A DNA stretch of 64,000 bases from Xestospongia muta (Eukaryota > Porifera > Demospongiae > Haplosclerida > Petrosiidae). The notes beneath the pieces were generated by a model. The model saw nothing but the letters and a program-made list of their open reading frames with translations, searched no databases and was not told where the DNA came from. The stretch spans positions 6,151,135-6,215,134 of the forward strand of contig OY848920.1 in the NCBI GenBank assembly GCA_963693285.1, read 5' to 3'. The position numbers and the translations under genes were made by a program. Of this stretch, positions 36,837 through 48,199 are shown in pieces; positions within the stretch are counted from its first letter, which is position 1, and the number at the start of each line of letters is the position of its first letter.

Positions 36837-37118
36837 TACACAGATTACTTTGCAACTGATGCAAAATATTCCAATTCCTATGCCCATTGGCTACCTAACA
36901 GGCACAGACAAGTGTTTATAGCCAATGTACTGACTGCACGCCTGCCGAACAATTCACTAAGAACGCCACCAGTGAAGACAATGGAGTCGTCACCAGATGT
37001 TAATTTTAAACAAGTCTGCTACAATTCTGTAACTGGTTTAAGTGGAGATTATATCATTTACATGACTTATGACAATTTGAAGGCACATTCAGCCTATCTT
37101 ATCATTTATTCTGTTTAA
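36837..37118 (+). pseudogene. PARP catalytic-domain C-terminal fragment
   Basis: An open frame reading YFATDAKYSNSYAHW, RQVFIANVLTARLPNNSLRT, PPVK, then CYNSV and DYIIYMTYDNLKAHSAYLII to a TAA at 37116-37118. These correspond to the PARP14/15-type catalytic end: YFA-x-DA-x-YS, the V-L-T-G strand, R-x-PP, YDSV and the final F-x-D-x-x-AYPEYLI. The G-x-YFA glycine and the N-terminal half (HG...G loop) are missing, so no ADP-ribosyl transfer is expected. It directly abuts LINE sequence, and no counterpart exists in the right arm. Captured or leftover host gene piece inside the transposon. Confidence 0.55.
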
Positions 37119-37879
37119 ATCATTTTAAACATTAACAAAAATGATAGAATAAAAGAAAGAGAAAGTATTATCTGTGTTGTCATGAATACACTAATTGTTA
37201 GTAGACATACATCAAATTTGAACAAGTCTGTATATTTTGTTTCCATGCGAACTATAAAAGTGCACTAACGTTTGTCTTGTTAGTAGTCCAACATGTGGGA
37301 TCGATTATGTTTCTCTATTCAGTGTCCCAATGAAGAGCTCAGTATATAATACTATGAGTCCTAAACCCAGACTAATATAACAGAGTAGTAATAGTTACAG
37401 TCTTATTTTATTGTTACTGTATTATTGCATGTTCTAATTCTCATCTACACGCTTTTGATTTAATTAGCAATAATTAGTGCAGACTAACATGACACGTGTT
37501 CGTGCACATTCGCAATATTACATCACTGCACGTTGCCTTGTGGTTTCGAAAGCTAAAGAGAAAGCCTTCTGTTGCTTTTTGTGTGTTGACTCGCTTGTTG
37601 GGAGTCGCTAAGTATGTTCTTTACTTGAATACATATTTTTTCGCCAGTAACTAAGCAAATTGCCTACTCTCACTAAGAACTATGTTGTCTCAGCTGTTGT
37701 TTTTCTGGTAAGAGTATTTACTTTTTAAATTGTTGATAATTCACAATACTATCGTTTTTCTAGACCAAACCATGTTCTCCTTCTCATTCGGTTTTCTTGC
37801 AACATATTTGCAAGTTCATGGGATCCTGGTTTATGTAAGCGTATTATATATATATATATACATATATATATATGTATAC

Positions 37880-37931
<52 letters not shown>

Positions 37932-37939
37932 ATACATAC

Positions 37940-37974
<35 letters not shown>

Positions 37975-37975
37975 C

Positions 37976-38030
<55 letters not shown>

Positions 38031-39105
38031 ATTTTATACATATATATATATACATATATATACATATATATATGTAAAGTGTACTTACAATGTATCAATT
38101 ACTTTCCTGCTACTTTTCATTCCTGTTAGGATTTTTAGTGAGCAACTACTAAATTTAGAACCCAACCAGTCTAAATTGCATACAAGGCATCGAGCTTTAC
38201 CTATGTGATAATTATATGAGTCTTTGCATGCTCCATTCAGGCATGTGGTATAATAATTTTGTGGTTTTACAATGACTGTTTTTGCCTTTGTTACCAAGAA
38301 ATGTTCCAACACCTCTCACTTGACCCTTTTTAGGACAGCTTTAGATTGGTAATAGTTTAGACCCGCTGGTTTTTTGAATGCATTGTTGCCTTAGTTGTCA
38401 AATTATATGAACACTTTACTCTTTTCAGAATTATTGTGTTAGGATTGACCTCTCAGAACTCTTGTGTTAGAGTTGGAAATTCAATGATTCTTCAGAGTTC
38501 AGAGCTCTCGTGTTAGAGTTAAGCATTCAAGCTGAAGTACTTGTTCTCCTTTGGTCTTCTACGCAATCTGAGTTATCACAAGTTTCTTGTGTCCAGACTC
38601 AGGTGAGTTATTATATACAAATGTACTTAAAATTAATCAGTTGCATCTTATGACTAGACATATGCCTGTATTTTGTTGCTGTAGTTTACTCTAGGTACAG
38701 TCTTACAGGCTCACAAGCCTAAAACACACGAGGGCTAATAACCTTAGTTGACCTGTGTGATAAATAAACATACAGACATGTAACCAAAATAATTATTGAT
38801 CTTACATGTTAAGGGCATGTGTTAGTTGTACACAAGGCGTGTTCAACACCTTTCACTTAACCTCATTTTAGGACAATCTTGCTGACTAATTTTTGACATT
38901 GTCTTCTAATAGAGTTGCTGTCTTCTGGTAAGTGTAATATAGTAATAGTTGGTTGTTTCATGTGCCATCATCTTTCTAGACAAAAAACTTTTTCTTGTTC
39001 TCTCCATTGGCTGTCATAGAACATTATGAGAAGTCTATTAATTCCTGGTTTAGGTGAGCTATTATATATAAATTCACTTACAATTAAATTGGACTTACAA
39101 GAAAG
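37119..39105. other. Left-arm spacer with TA/CATA microsatellite
   Basis: No gene recognised. 37847-38075 is a (TA)n/(CATA)n microsatellite that produces meaningless YIYI frames on both strands. Two blocks recur at about 37700-37840 and 38930-39070 (TCTGGTAAG ... TCCTGGTTTA), as do 38302-38345 and 38840-38880 (AACACCT(C/T)TCACTT ... TTTTAGGACA), suggesting an old internal duplication of about 0.5-1.2 kb. Confidence 0.5.
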
Positions 39106-39107
39106 TA

Positions 39108-41817
39108 TCTAGAAAGAATAAATGAACGTCTTGCTACTGTTTGCTCAGTCTTTATGTGGTGTGAAGATAAGTTTGAAGTTTGAGAGAGCACTTTTAGTTG
39201 CCTGTAAGTATTAACTGTCAAATGTTTATGTTTTGTCAATGAGGTTAACTTATTTAACTAGGGCAGTTTCAACATGGCAGGTTTAATATCACAGGATGAT
39301 GTTGAAAAGGCCCATTCTCATCCCTATCTCATTGTCAGTATCTCATGACCCAGGACTAGCTCTGGTGAGACTGAATTGTGTATGTATACTGTACATGCAT
39401 ACCAATTATATCTAGTCACTTGCATTCAAGAGCACAATCGTGTGTACAGATCAGTAGACATATTTTATTTGTGTAGTTACTGCTATCACAGTCTCTAGTA
39501 CACATCTGCATGCAGGTATATAGGTTGAGAAATGACCTTTCATATATGTCTACCTATGTATAGATAATGCAGGTGCTACAGTTCAACAAACATGTGATGT
39601 TCCACTGAGCAATCTCCAAAGAGCCAGAGAAAGGCTCACTGCTAGAGCTCGAGAATCTAAAAATGAAAGTTCTTTTAGCAGGGAATTCACTCGAACATCA
39701 TCTTTCTTAGGACAGAAGAGAAGTTCTGTGAAACTATTGGGCAAAGCAACCTTGTAAACGTGCAGCGAGAACATGGGCGCACAAATTTGTTTGTTTAAGT
39801 CGTTGTGCCCAAGACATCATACCAACTACTGATAGTGAGAAAGATGCTTTGTTGGAAGCTGGGCTTGGGGAGAAGAAGATTGTCATTGAAGATGTTGACT
39901 GCTCAGGGGAAGAGTTTCGTGAACTATTGCATGCAGCATTTCCAAAATTAAAAGATTCTGGTGGCTTCATATTTGCAAAGTGCAAGTGTAATTCACGGTT
40001 TTTAGAACCACTCTCATCTATGTGCTTAACCTCACCAAGACGTTTACAAGAAAGAATTGGTAACTCTAGAACATACATCATCCCATTGCAGAGAGATTTA
40101 GACTTGACACCCTGTCAACTTTCACCTGGGGTAAGGCTTGCAGATTATTAATCTGAACATATTTATCATACATGTACACATAGCCTGTGGAGAAGTGCCT
40201 ATCATGTGCTGAGGACGTCCCTGTAACAGTGTTATGTCAGCATTTGTTATCTTGTATAGAGCCAAAGACTGTTTTAAAATTGTCAACAATTGTGACTTTT
40301 CTCCCACTAAACTTATGCACAAGTTATATTTTGACATAAACAGGACTTTCGTTGATAGGTTTTCTTCAAAGGAGGAGAACAGGGTGAAGATGGTGGAGGA
40401 CTAAGAAGAGTACTTTGGCATCTTTTCTTATTACAACTGAAAGAATGTTACTTTGAGGGTGAAGAGAATAAGAAAGTAGTTCGACATGATATTCTTGGTC
40501 TTCAAGTAAATGTGAAATTGTTTGAATGATATTGATGGTTTTAAATGTATGAAATCTGTTGCTGCTAATTATTTTCTCTCAACTCCATTGTAGACAAATG
40601 TTTTTTTACAAAATTGGCTGTTTGATGTCTGTACCTCTTAGTCAAGGAGGATCAGGCTATCCTTATATCTGTAAGGAGGTTTATGATTACCTTTGTGGCA
40701 AGGAGCTTAACGAAATCACTATTGACTACACTATTATACATGATTATGACATCAAGCTATTAGTAAGCAAGGTAAATAAGTCATGATGACAACATTATAA
40801 TTACTTCTAATTTAAGAGTGTATTCATGTGAGACTTACTGAATTAATCTAATTCTGTTGTGTAGTTTCTTTATTTTATGTGTTAAAAAGAATGACAGTAC
40901 TGTATTGTTTATAGACTCGTTAATTGTTGTCTTAGATTATAGATGCTGTCAGCAACGAGGAGATCCAAGCCCTATCAATGGATGCAATAGAAGTACTGTC
41001 CAACTGTGGGTTCAACAAGGGTCCCACAACTTTGACACTTGAAGATCGTTCTACTTTGGTCCATAGTATCACAATGTACTATACAATACTTCGATCAAAA
41101 GCCGAGCTTGATCAACAATGGAACGGACTTGGAACACTTGGTGTGGCAGATGCCACGAAGTCTCACCAGAATAGTCTAGAATCCCTTTTCACTGCTCCTT
41201 CACACCCTACTGAATTGACTCCAGATATCAAGTAGTACATGTACTCTCTGGCAATGTGTTTTTCATTTATTCCTAATAGTTATTATCAAGTCACTGTTTC
41301 AAAACAGAGCTCGCTACTCTGAAAATTCAAGTCATAGAAAAGAGAAAGAGATGGCAACATATGTACTTTTTGGTGACTATTTAGAGGATTGCAAAGGTAA
41401 GTAGTTCAGAAATTCTAACTAAAAGGCGACTTGTATCTACCAATAATGTTAAGACTTTCTCATGATGAGGTTGGTCTTGTGGTTTAGCACTCTAAGTAAT
41501 TACACAATTAAATAAGTTTACAGCCTCCACTGTTTAAGTGGTTTCTTTGATGTCATTCATTAGTTACTTCATGTATACATTCACTAAGATTGGTTATAAG
41601 ACTTGAATACACTGTTTTTATGTACTTTCACATTCCTTACAGGTTAGTGTAATAAAGTTTCCTTGAAGGATGTTCTCAGTTTTTTACTGGTTCATCAGCT
41701 GTACCTCCACTTGGGTTTGATATAGGTCCAACTATGTCGTTCAGCCACAATGCAGTCTATCCAACAGCCTCTACATGTGTTTTCTCACTCACTTTACCTA
41801 CAAGATACTACAATGAC
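39108..41817. repeat. Long inverted repeat, left arm (HECT gene)
   Basis: About 2.7 kb mirrored at 44005-46731 with only scattered differences, the largest a deletion in exon 1 of the left copy. The two arms enclose 41818-44004 with the transposase. Confidence 0.92.
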
Positions 41818-41883
41818 TACAATCAATTTAAGCTCAAAACGAATCAGCCGTTTACTTGTCATGGTGGGTTTGGCTTAGTTTGA
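39274..41883 (+). pseudogene. HECT-type E3 ubiquitin-ligase-like gene (left copy)
   Basis: Exons: 39274-39364, 39573-40130, 40359-40505, 40594-40771, 40936-41231, 41308-41396, 41658-41883 (TGA). Marks: an Arg/Ser-rich N-terminal part (LQRARERLTARARES), KDALLEAGLGEKKIVIED, the HECT N-lobe VFFKGGEQGEDGGGLRRVLW, IGCLMSVPLSQGGSGYPYIC, then the C-lobe FFTGSSAVPPLGF and YPTASTCVFSLTLPTRYY with the presumed thioester Cys, ending GFGLV. Layout matches G2E3-like HECT proteins of animals (ubiquitin transfer through Cys). Breaks: exon 1 has a deletion after DDVEKA; one frameshift lies before KRAARTWAHKF; two lie in T-runs at 40601-40607 and about 41681-41686. The catalytic end is complete here, unlike the right copy. 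Confidence 0.75.
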
Positions 41884-42073
41884 TTAATGTTATGCTCAAT
41901 ATTATGCTCTTGATGAAACTATGTCAATCAATAATATATCTTATCCTCATTGTATTCATTTTATGTTCAATTTATTTGTTTTCCTTGTATACTCTTGATG
42001 ATGAGATTTTGGTAAAATGTTTTGTCAATCAATCTTTTTTTGGAAGAAATCTTTTCAAAAAAGTGAAAAATGT
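41884..42073. other. Spacer between the HECT left copy and the transposase
   Basis: Short AT-rich gap between the convergent HECT and transposase stop codons; the hydrophobic frame starting at 41856 is an overlap product, not a gene. Confidence 0.5.
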
Positions 42074-43708
42074 TTATGTAACTGTTTGTGTAACTGTTTT
42101 TGGAGGAGAGTGGCAGTTTGATAGGAAGGCTCTTGCTAAGAAATAGTGTTCTACACCAAATTTTGTCTCGGGGTACTTTTGAAGTTCTTCTGCTAATAGG
42201 ATTCTTTGATGTTCAGTTAAGAAATTAGAGGGAAGATCAGGTACAATAACAGTATTACTATCATCATCAGTACTCACTGGTCCACTACAATCAAGGCCAT
42301 AGTCACAATCCTACAAATAAAAGCACCTGATAAGTAATACTTTCATTTCTTTCTAAATAGTACTCACAACAGTATGCTAATCTAACTTTACACATGGTAT
42401 AATGTTACAGACTTAAAATCTGCTATGCTTTGTAAACTACAGAGGCTAACATACATACTGTATAACATGACACTGATTACAAAATATACATACTTCAGTA
42501 GTTCCTGTAACTCCTAGTACTGCCGTACTTGTTGGTGTTTCCATCCTAGCTTGAGTCATTCCCAGAATCCATAGCTGATGTGGTGTTTGGTTATGTGCTG
42601 TACGTTGAGGATGGTTACACCATACCTCACGAAACATGTCCACTTGAGATTGTATAATTGGTAAATAAACATAATGAAGGGCACATAGATCAACTTCACT
42701 AGCTGGATCTAATAGACCGACTTCTTCCAGCAAATAGAATAGGAAGTAATAGAAACTAATGCAACCTTGATAAAGATCTCTCCATAAACGTTCTATCCTT
42801 TGGTTGTGGACACTTCTACCACAGATGAAACTTCTTTCTGGACCTCTCTCGGAATGATCGAGCATGAAGCGTCCAACTAGAACATTTTCTCCTCCATTGT
42901 CTGAACGTACACAAGATGGTAATCCATAACTCTCGACAGCTTGCAGAAACACATTAAAAACAGTCATAGCTTTGTTATTAGAGGCTACTTTTAAGTAAAC
43001 TGGAACTCGGCTATATCCATCTATACCTCCATGTATTACTAACCGCCACCTTATAAGCTTGTGATATCCATCAATGTGCCACAATGCATTGGGGCTTGCA
43101 ACGTTATATTCCCAACGATGAAGAGTGCTATGTAGCCTAGTTTCCAGTCCCAAGGGGTCAACACGACGAATTGACTCTCTCACTCTTTCTCTTTGCAATA
43201 TCACACCATTAACCTTAAGCAGAGTCTGTATTGATCGTGTGCCACAAGCAGGTAAGCGTGTTACAATCTCCTTAACTAGGTCATCCAAATCTTGATTAGT
43301 TATTTCACTGAATCGATTGAATTCTATCCCAAACTCCTTTAGTTTTCTTTGAATCGTACCTATCGAGCAACCAATCAGGATAGCAATTTCAGTTTCTTTA
43401 AATCCATTTTCAACCAAGAATCTAACTTGATCCTCACATATGTCTAAAGGTCGTCTCACACCCGAAGTAATCACCTCTATCTCATAGTCAGTATTTAATT
43501 GCACAATCAGTTGTTGGACTACTCTAGTCACAGCAGTGAAGTCGTGACGATTAGGAACCAGCAGTTCCAGCTGTACACATGCTTCCAATAAACGGTCAGC
43601 TCCCTCAATAAGAGCCTCCTTAGCTTCTATAGAACTCGAGGAATAGATTCTCTTAATCATCTTTATTCTTTCTTCAAGTTTGTCTATGCTCTCAATCCAA
43701 CCGTCCAT
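42074..43708 (-). CDS. DD35E integrase-core transposase
   Basis: Two exons: 43708-42494 and 42310-42074, joined GT-AG in phase 0 (TGTTE / DCDYG), 483 residues, no stop. The N-terminus has a helical region (about 1-75), then a helix-turn-helix-like stretch [12 protein letters not shown]...[13 protein letters not shown] (about 92-124). The RNase H-fold core shows Asp213 in [10 protein letters not shown], Asp270 in [10 protein letters not shown] and Glu306 in [11 protein letters not shown], 35 residues apart, the IS3/retroviral-integrase spacing. The sequence type is the 'integrase core domain' protein common in fish, cnidarian and sponge genomes. It catalyses strand transfer of element ends. 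The only apparently intact gene in the transposon, so the element could be active or recently so. The promoter side (43709-43930) carries four TGATGWCATCA palindromes. Confidence 0.88.
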
Positions 43709-43781
43709 CTTTATGGGTGCTTCTTGGTGTGACTTGACTGATGATGTAACAAACTAACAACTCAACATGTGGCATGTCCTT

Positions 43782-43892
43782 TGATGACATCACAATGTGT
43801 CATAAAGTTAATAATGTTAGGTTTGGTTTAGGGTTTAGGTGATGTCATCAATATGATGACATCACTATACGTATTTCATTATGATGTCATCA
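43782..43892. promoter_or_regulatory. Four TGATGWCATCA palindromes upstream of the transposase
   Basis: TGATGACATCA at 43782-43792 and 43854-43864; TGATGTCATCA at 43840-43850 and 43882-43892. The two forms are reverse complements of one another. All lie 74-184 bp upstream of the transposase ATG. The core TGACATCA resembles ATF/CREB or bZIP half-site pairs; a role in promoter control or as internal transposase sites is inference. Confidence 0.5.
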
Positions 43893-43912
43893 TAGTCAAG
43901 TTTCACCAAGAA

Positions 43913-43929
43913 CCCCCCCCCCCCCCCCC
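43913..43929. repeat. Poly-C run (17 C)
   Basis: An uninterrupted run of C upstream of the transposase. Such runs are prone to length error in sequencing and may not be exactly 17. Confidence 0.9.
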
Positions 43930-44004
43930 ATCTTTATGGAGCATACACAGATATAAACTTTTTATTATCTGAATAATTAAAATAAAAAGAGAATTAAGAA
44001 GTCA

Positions 44005-46565
44005 TATCGTGTGGGTAGAGTGAGTGAGAAAACACATGTAGAGGCTGTTGGATAAACTGCATTGTGGCTGAACGACATAGTTGGACCTATATCAAACCCA
44101 AGTGGAGGTACAGCTGATGAACCAGTAAAAAACTGAGAACATCCTTCAAGGAAACTTTATTACACTAACCTGTAAGGAATGTGAAAGTACATAAAAACAG
44201 TGTATTCAAGTCTTATAACCAATCTTAGTGAATGTATACATGAAGTAACTAATGAATGACATCAAAGAAACCACTTAAACAGTGGAGGCTGTAAACTTAT
44301 TTAATTGTGTAATTACTTAGAGTGCTAAACCACAAGACCAACCTCATCATGAGAAAGTCTTAACATTATTGGTAGATACAAGTCGCCTTTTAGTTAGAAT
44401 TTCTGAACTACTTACCTTTGCAATCCTCTAAATAGTCACCAAAAAGTACATATGTTGCCATCTCTTTCTCTTTTCTATGACTTGAATTTTCAGAGTAGCG
44501 AGCTCTGTTTTGAAACAGTGACTTGATAATAACTATTAGGAATAAATGAAAAACACATTGCCAGAGAGTACATGTACTACTTGATATCTGGAGTCAATTC
44601 AGTAGGGTGTGAAGGAGCAGTGAAAAGGGATTCTAGACTATTCTGGTGAGACTTCGTGGCATCTGCCACACCAAGTGTTCCAAGTCCGTTCCATTGTTGA
44701 TCAAGCTCGGCTTTTGATCGAAGTATTGTATAGTACATTGTGATACTATGGACCAAAGTAGAACGATCTTCAAGTGTCAAAGTTGTGGGACCCTTGTTGA
44801 ACCCACAGTTGGACAGTACTTCTATTGCATCCATTGATAGGGCTTGGATCTCCTCGTTGCTGACAGCATCTATAATCTAAGACAACAATTAACGAGTCTA
44901 TAAACAATACAGTACTGTCATTCTTTTTAACACATAAAATAAAGAAACTACACAACAGAATTAGATTAATTCAGTAAGTCTCACATGAATACACTCTTAA
45001 ATTAGAAGTAATTATAATGTTGTCATCATGACTTATTTACCTTGCTTACTAATAGCTTGATGTCATAATCATGTATAATAGTGTAGTCAATAGTGATTTC
45101 GTTAAGCTCCTTGCCACAAAGGTAATCATAAACCTCCTTACAGATATAAGGATAGCCTGATCCTCCTTGACTAAGAGGTACAGACATCAAACAGCCAATT
45201 TTGTAAAAAAACATTTGTCTACAATGGAGTTGAGAGAAAATAATTAGCAGCAACAGATTTCATACATTTAAAACCATCAATATCATTCAAACAATTTCAC
45301 ATTTACTTGAAGACCAAGAATATCATGTCGAACTACTTTCTTATTCTCTTCACCCTCAAAGTAACATTCTTTCAGTTGTAATAAGAAAAGATGCCAAAGT
45401 ACTCTTCTTAGTCCTCCACCATCTTCACCCTGTTCTCCTCCTTTGAAGAAAACCTATCAACGAAAGTCCTGTTTATGTCAAAATATAACTTGTGCATAAG
45501 TTTAGTGGGAGAAAAGTCACAATTGTTGACAATTTTAAAACAGTCTTTGGCTCTATACAAGATAACAAATGCTGACATAACACTGTTACAGGGACGTCCT
45601 CAGCACATGATAGGCACTTCTCCACAGGCTATGTGTACATGTATGATAAATATGTTCAGATTATTAATCTGCAAGCCTTACCCCAGGTGAAAGTTGACAG
45701 GGTGTCAAGTCCAAATCTCTCTGTAATGGGATGATGTATGTTCTAGAGTTACCAATTCTTTCTTGTAAACGTCTTGGTGAGGTTAAGCACATAGATGAAA
45801 GTGGTTCTAAAAACCGTGAATTACACTTGCACTTTGCAAATATGAAGCCACCAGAATCTTTTAATTTTGGAAATGCTGCATGCAATAGTTCACGAAACTC
45901 TTCCCCTGAGCAGTCAACATCTTCAATGACAATCTTCTTCTCCCCAAGCCCAGCTTCCAACAAAGCATCTTTCTCACTATCAGTAGTTGGTATGATGTCT
46001 TGGGCACAACGACTTAAACAAATGAATTTGTGTGCCCATGTTCTCGCTGCACATTTACAAGGTTGCTTTGCCCAATAGTTTCACAGAACTTCTCTTCTGT
46101 CCTAAGAAAGATGATGTTCGAGTGAATTCCCTGCTAAAAGAACTTTCATTTTTAGATTCTCAAGCACTAGCAGTGAGCCTTTTTCTGGCTCTTTGGAGAT
46201 TGCTCAGTGGAACATCACATGTTTGTTGAACTGTAGCACCTGCATTATCTATACATAGGTAGACATATATGAAAGGTCATTTCTCAACCTATATACCTGC
46301 ATGCAGATGTGTACTAGAGACTGTGATAGCAGTAACTACACAAATAAATTATGTCTACTGATCTGTACACACGATTGTGCTCTTGAATGCAAGTGACTAG
46401 ATATACTTGGTATGCATGTACTGTATACATACACAATTCAGTCTCACCAGAGCTAGTGCTAGGGCCATGAGCTGCTGACAATGAGATAGGGAAAGGAATT
46501 GACCGCAGAATTCTTAGTGCCTCTTGGGCCTTTTCAACATCATCCTGTGATAATAAACCTGCCAT
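44005..46565 (-). pseudogene. HECT-type E3 ubiquitin-ligase-like gene (right copy)
   Basis: Mirror of the left copy. Exon 1 is intact here: the ATG at 46565 opens MAGLLSQDDVEKAQEALRIL and runs to a GTGAGA donor. The later exons repeat the HECT N-lobe, QGGSGYPYIC, the long exon with LSNCGFNKGPTTLTLEDRS and the C-lobe. The same three frameshift positions as in the left copy are present (before the CAARTWAHKF segment and in both T-runs), so they predate or were equalised between the arms. The sequence leaves the inverted repeat after the catalytic TASTC and LTLPTR, so the C-terminal tail is lost. Minus strand, in the same direction as the transposase. Confidence 0.72.
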
Positions 46566-46731
46566 GTTGAAACCGCCCTAGTTAAAGAAGTTAACTTCAT
46601 TGACAGAACATAAACATTTGACAGTCAATACTTACAGACAACCAAAAGTGCTCTCTCAAACTTCACATTTATCTTCACACCGCATAAAGACCGAGCAAAC
46701 AGTAGCAAGGCGTCCGTTTATACTTTCTAGA
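44005..46731. repeat. Long inverted repeat, right arm (HECT gene)
   Basis: Reverse complement of 39108-41817. Its inner end falls inside the last HECT exon, just after ...LTLPTR, so this copy loses the last 25-30 codons. Confidence 0.92.
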
Positions 46732-46802
46732 TCCTTTTTTGGCGGTACAACGAGGACGAACTTTGACACAGCAAAATCTGATTGGTCACTGAACTCTTAC
46801 TC

Positions 46803-46842
<40 letters not shown>

Positions 46843-47290
46843 ATTATTATTAAGTAGTGTTTATATTTTAAATAATTTGAGGTTCACTGTCGTTCTCTTA
46901 TCACATCTACAAAATGTCCATATTAGTTCTTTCGATTATTTGTCATTGGTTATGTTTGAAAATAATTTTATATTTATATAAAATTTAAGACAAATAGTAA
47001 GCCAACAGGTACTGATAAGCCATTTAGACATTTACCCTTTATTCAACTAAAAGAACCATGTTTGAGAACATTGCTTGAATTGTTGTGTATGTACTTGTCT
47101 CAATATACTGCAGTTAGCAATAGTTTGTACTAATAGCTTCTAATTTTTTCTTTAATTTTCTACTCTCTTGACTGTGAGCAGACAGTAGTTACTTTAGCAA
47201 GATGTTCGTTCTACTTTCTACTTACTTTTATGGCAATACAATAAGAACAGATGTTTGACACAACAAAATCTGATCGGTCACTGAACTACA
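46700..47290. repeat. Duplicated HECT 5' flank and (ATT)n
   Basis: 46700-46805 (CAGTAGCAAGGCGTCC ... CTGATTGGTCACTGAACTC) recurs in direct orientation at about 47180-47290 (CAGTAGTTACTTTAGCAAG ... CTGATCGGTCACTGAACT). A (ATT)n microsatellite occupies 46805-46850. The block is upstream of the right HECT ATG; CTGATTGGTC contains an inverted CCAAT box, so it may be promoter sequence. Confidence 0.5.
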
Positions 47291-47775
47291 ACTCAATCAA
47301 ACATGACCTTTACCCTCTCTTCTTTATAACAAGATAATGAATGATAACTAATATTCATTACTATATGAACTTGACCAGTATTTATCATGTCAGTACTCAA
47401 TGCTAGCTTGGCTACATCAGGTCATGCTCATTGATACTAATATAGTAGACACTAATGGTTATTCACAAATACTATATAGATCTATATAGATCTACTCACT
47501 CATAAATAATGATATATATATTTATAGCTATAATAATGTGATGGATTACTAATCAAAACTCATAGATACTTATGATAGTCATTGATACTAATAGCATGTA
47601 CAACTATCTATCAGTATCTAGACTACAAGAACTCATGTATGTCATATATTATGTATATATGAGATTATGACAATGAATTGCTAGCTAAGATTGATGGAGA
47701 TAGATATGGATAGATAGATCGACAAATGGCTAGGTGGCCGAGTGCAAAAGGACCAATGAATGGTTAGACAGATTG

Positions 47776-48165
47776 GTAATAGGTGTATACATGTATGATA
47801 AGATAGGATATAATGTTATGTCAGTACAGGCTGTAACACCTGTTGCTAGAAAGGTCATCCAATAAAACAATGATGCCTGAATACACAGTTAGTACAAAAT
47901 TTATATGTATGACTTCGAAATTGATTTGTAAGCCAACAGTTATGCACAGAATGATTTCAACTGCCATAATGTCTTTGACAGTGCTGTACTAACTGCTTAT
48001 ATAAGAAAGTAGTAAGATGTACATGTATGCATGTGAAGTACAGACTCGTAATAGGTGTATACATGGATATGTATGATAAGATAGGATATAATGTTATGTC
48101 AGTACAGGCTGTAACACCTGTTGGAATGGTAGAAAAGTCATTCAATAAAGCAATGATTATAGCCC
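47776..48165. repeat. Direct repeat pair of about 105 bp
   Basis: 47776-47876 and 48048-48160 share TAATAGGTGTATACATG, GATAAGATAGGATATAATG and CAGTACAGGCTGTAACACC. The second has a few-base insertion. No coding signal. Confidence 0.75.
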
Positions 48166-48199
48166 CATACATTAACACACATTAAACAATTATGCCTGA

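Noticed and set aside
37730..38129. Long YIYI/IYIY open frames on both strands
   Set aside because: They are translations of a (TA)n/(CATA)n microsatellite.
41856..42146. Hydrophobic 96-codon open frame between the HECT and transposase genes
   Set aside because: It overlaps the HECT C-terminal codons and the antisense of the transposase's last exon; no independent support.
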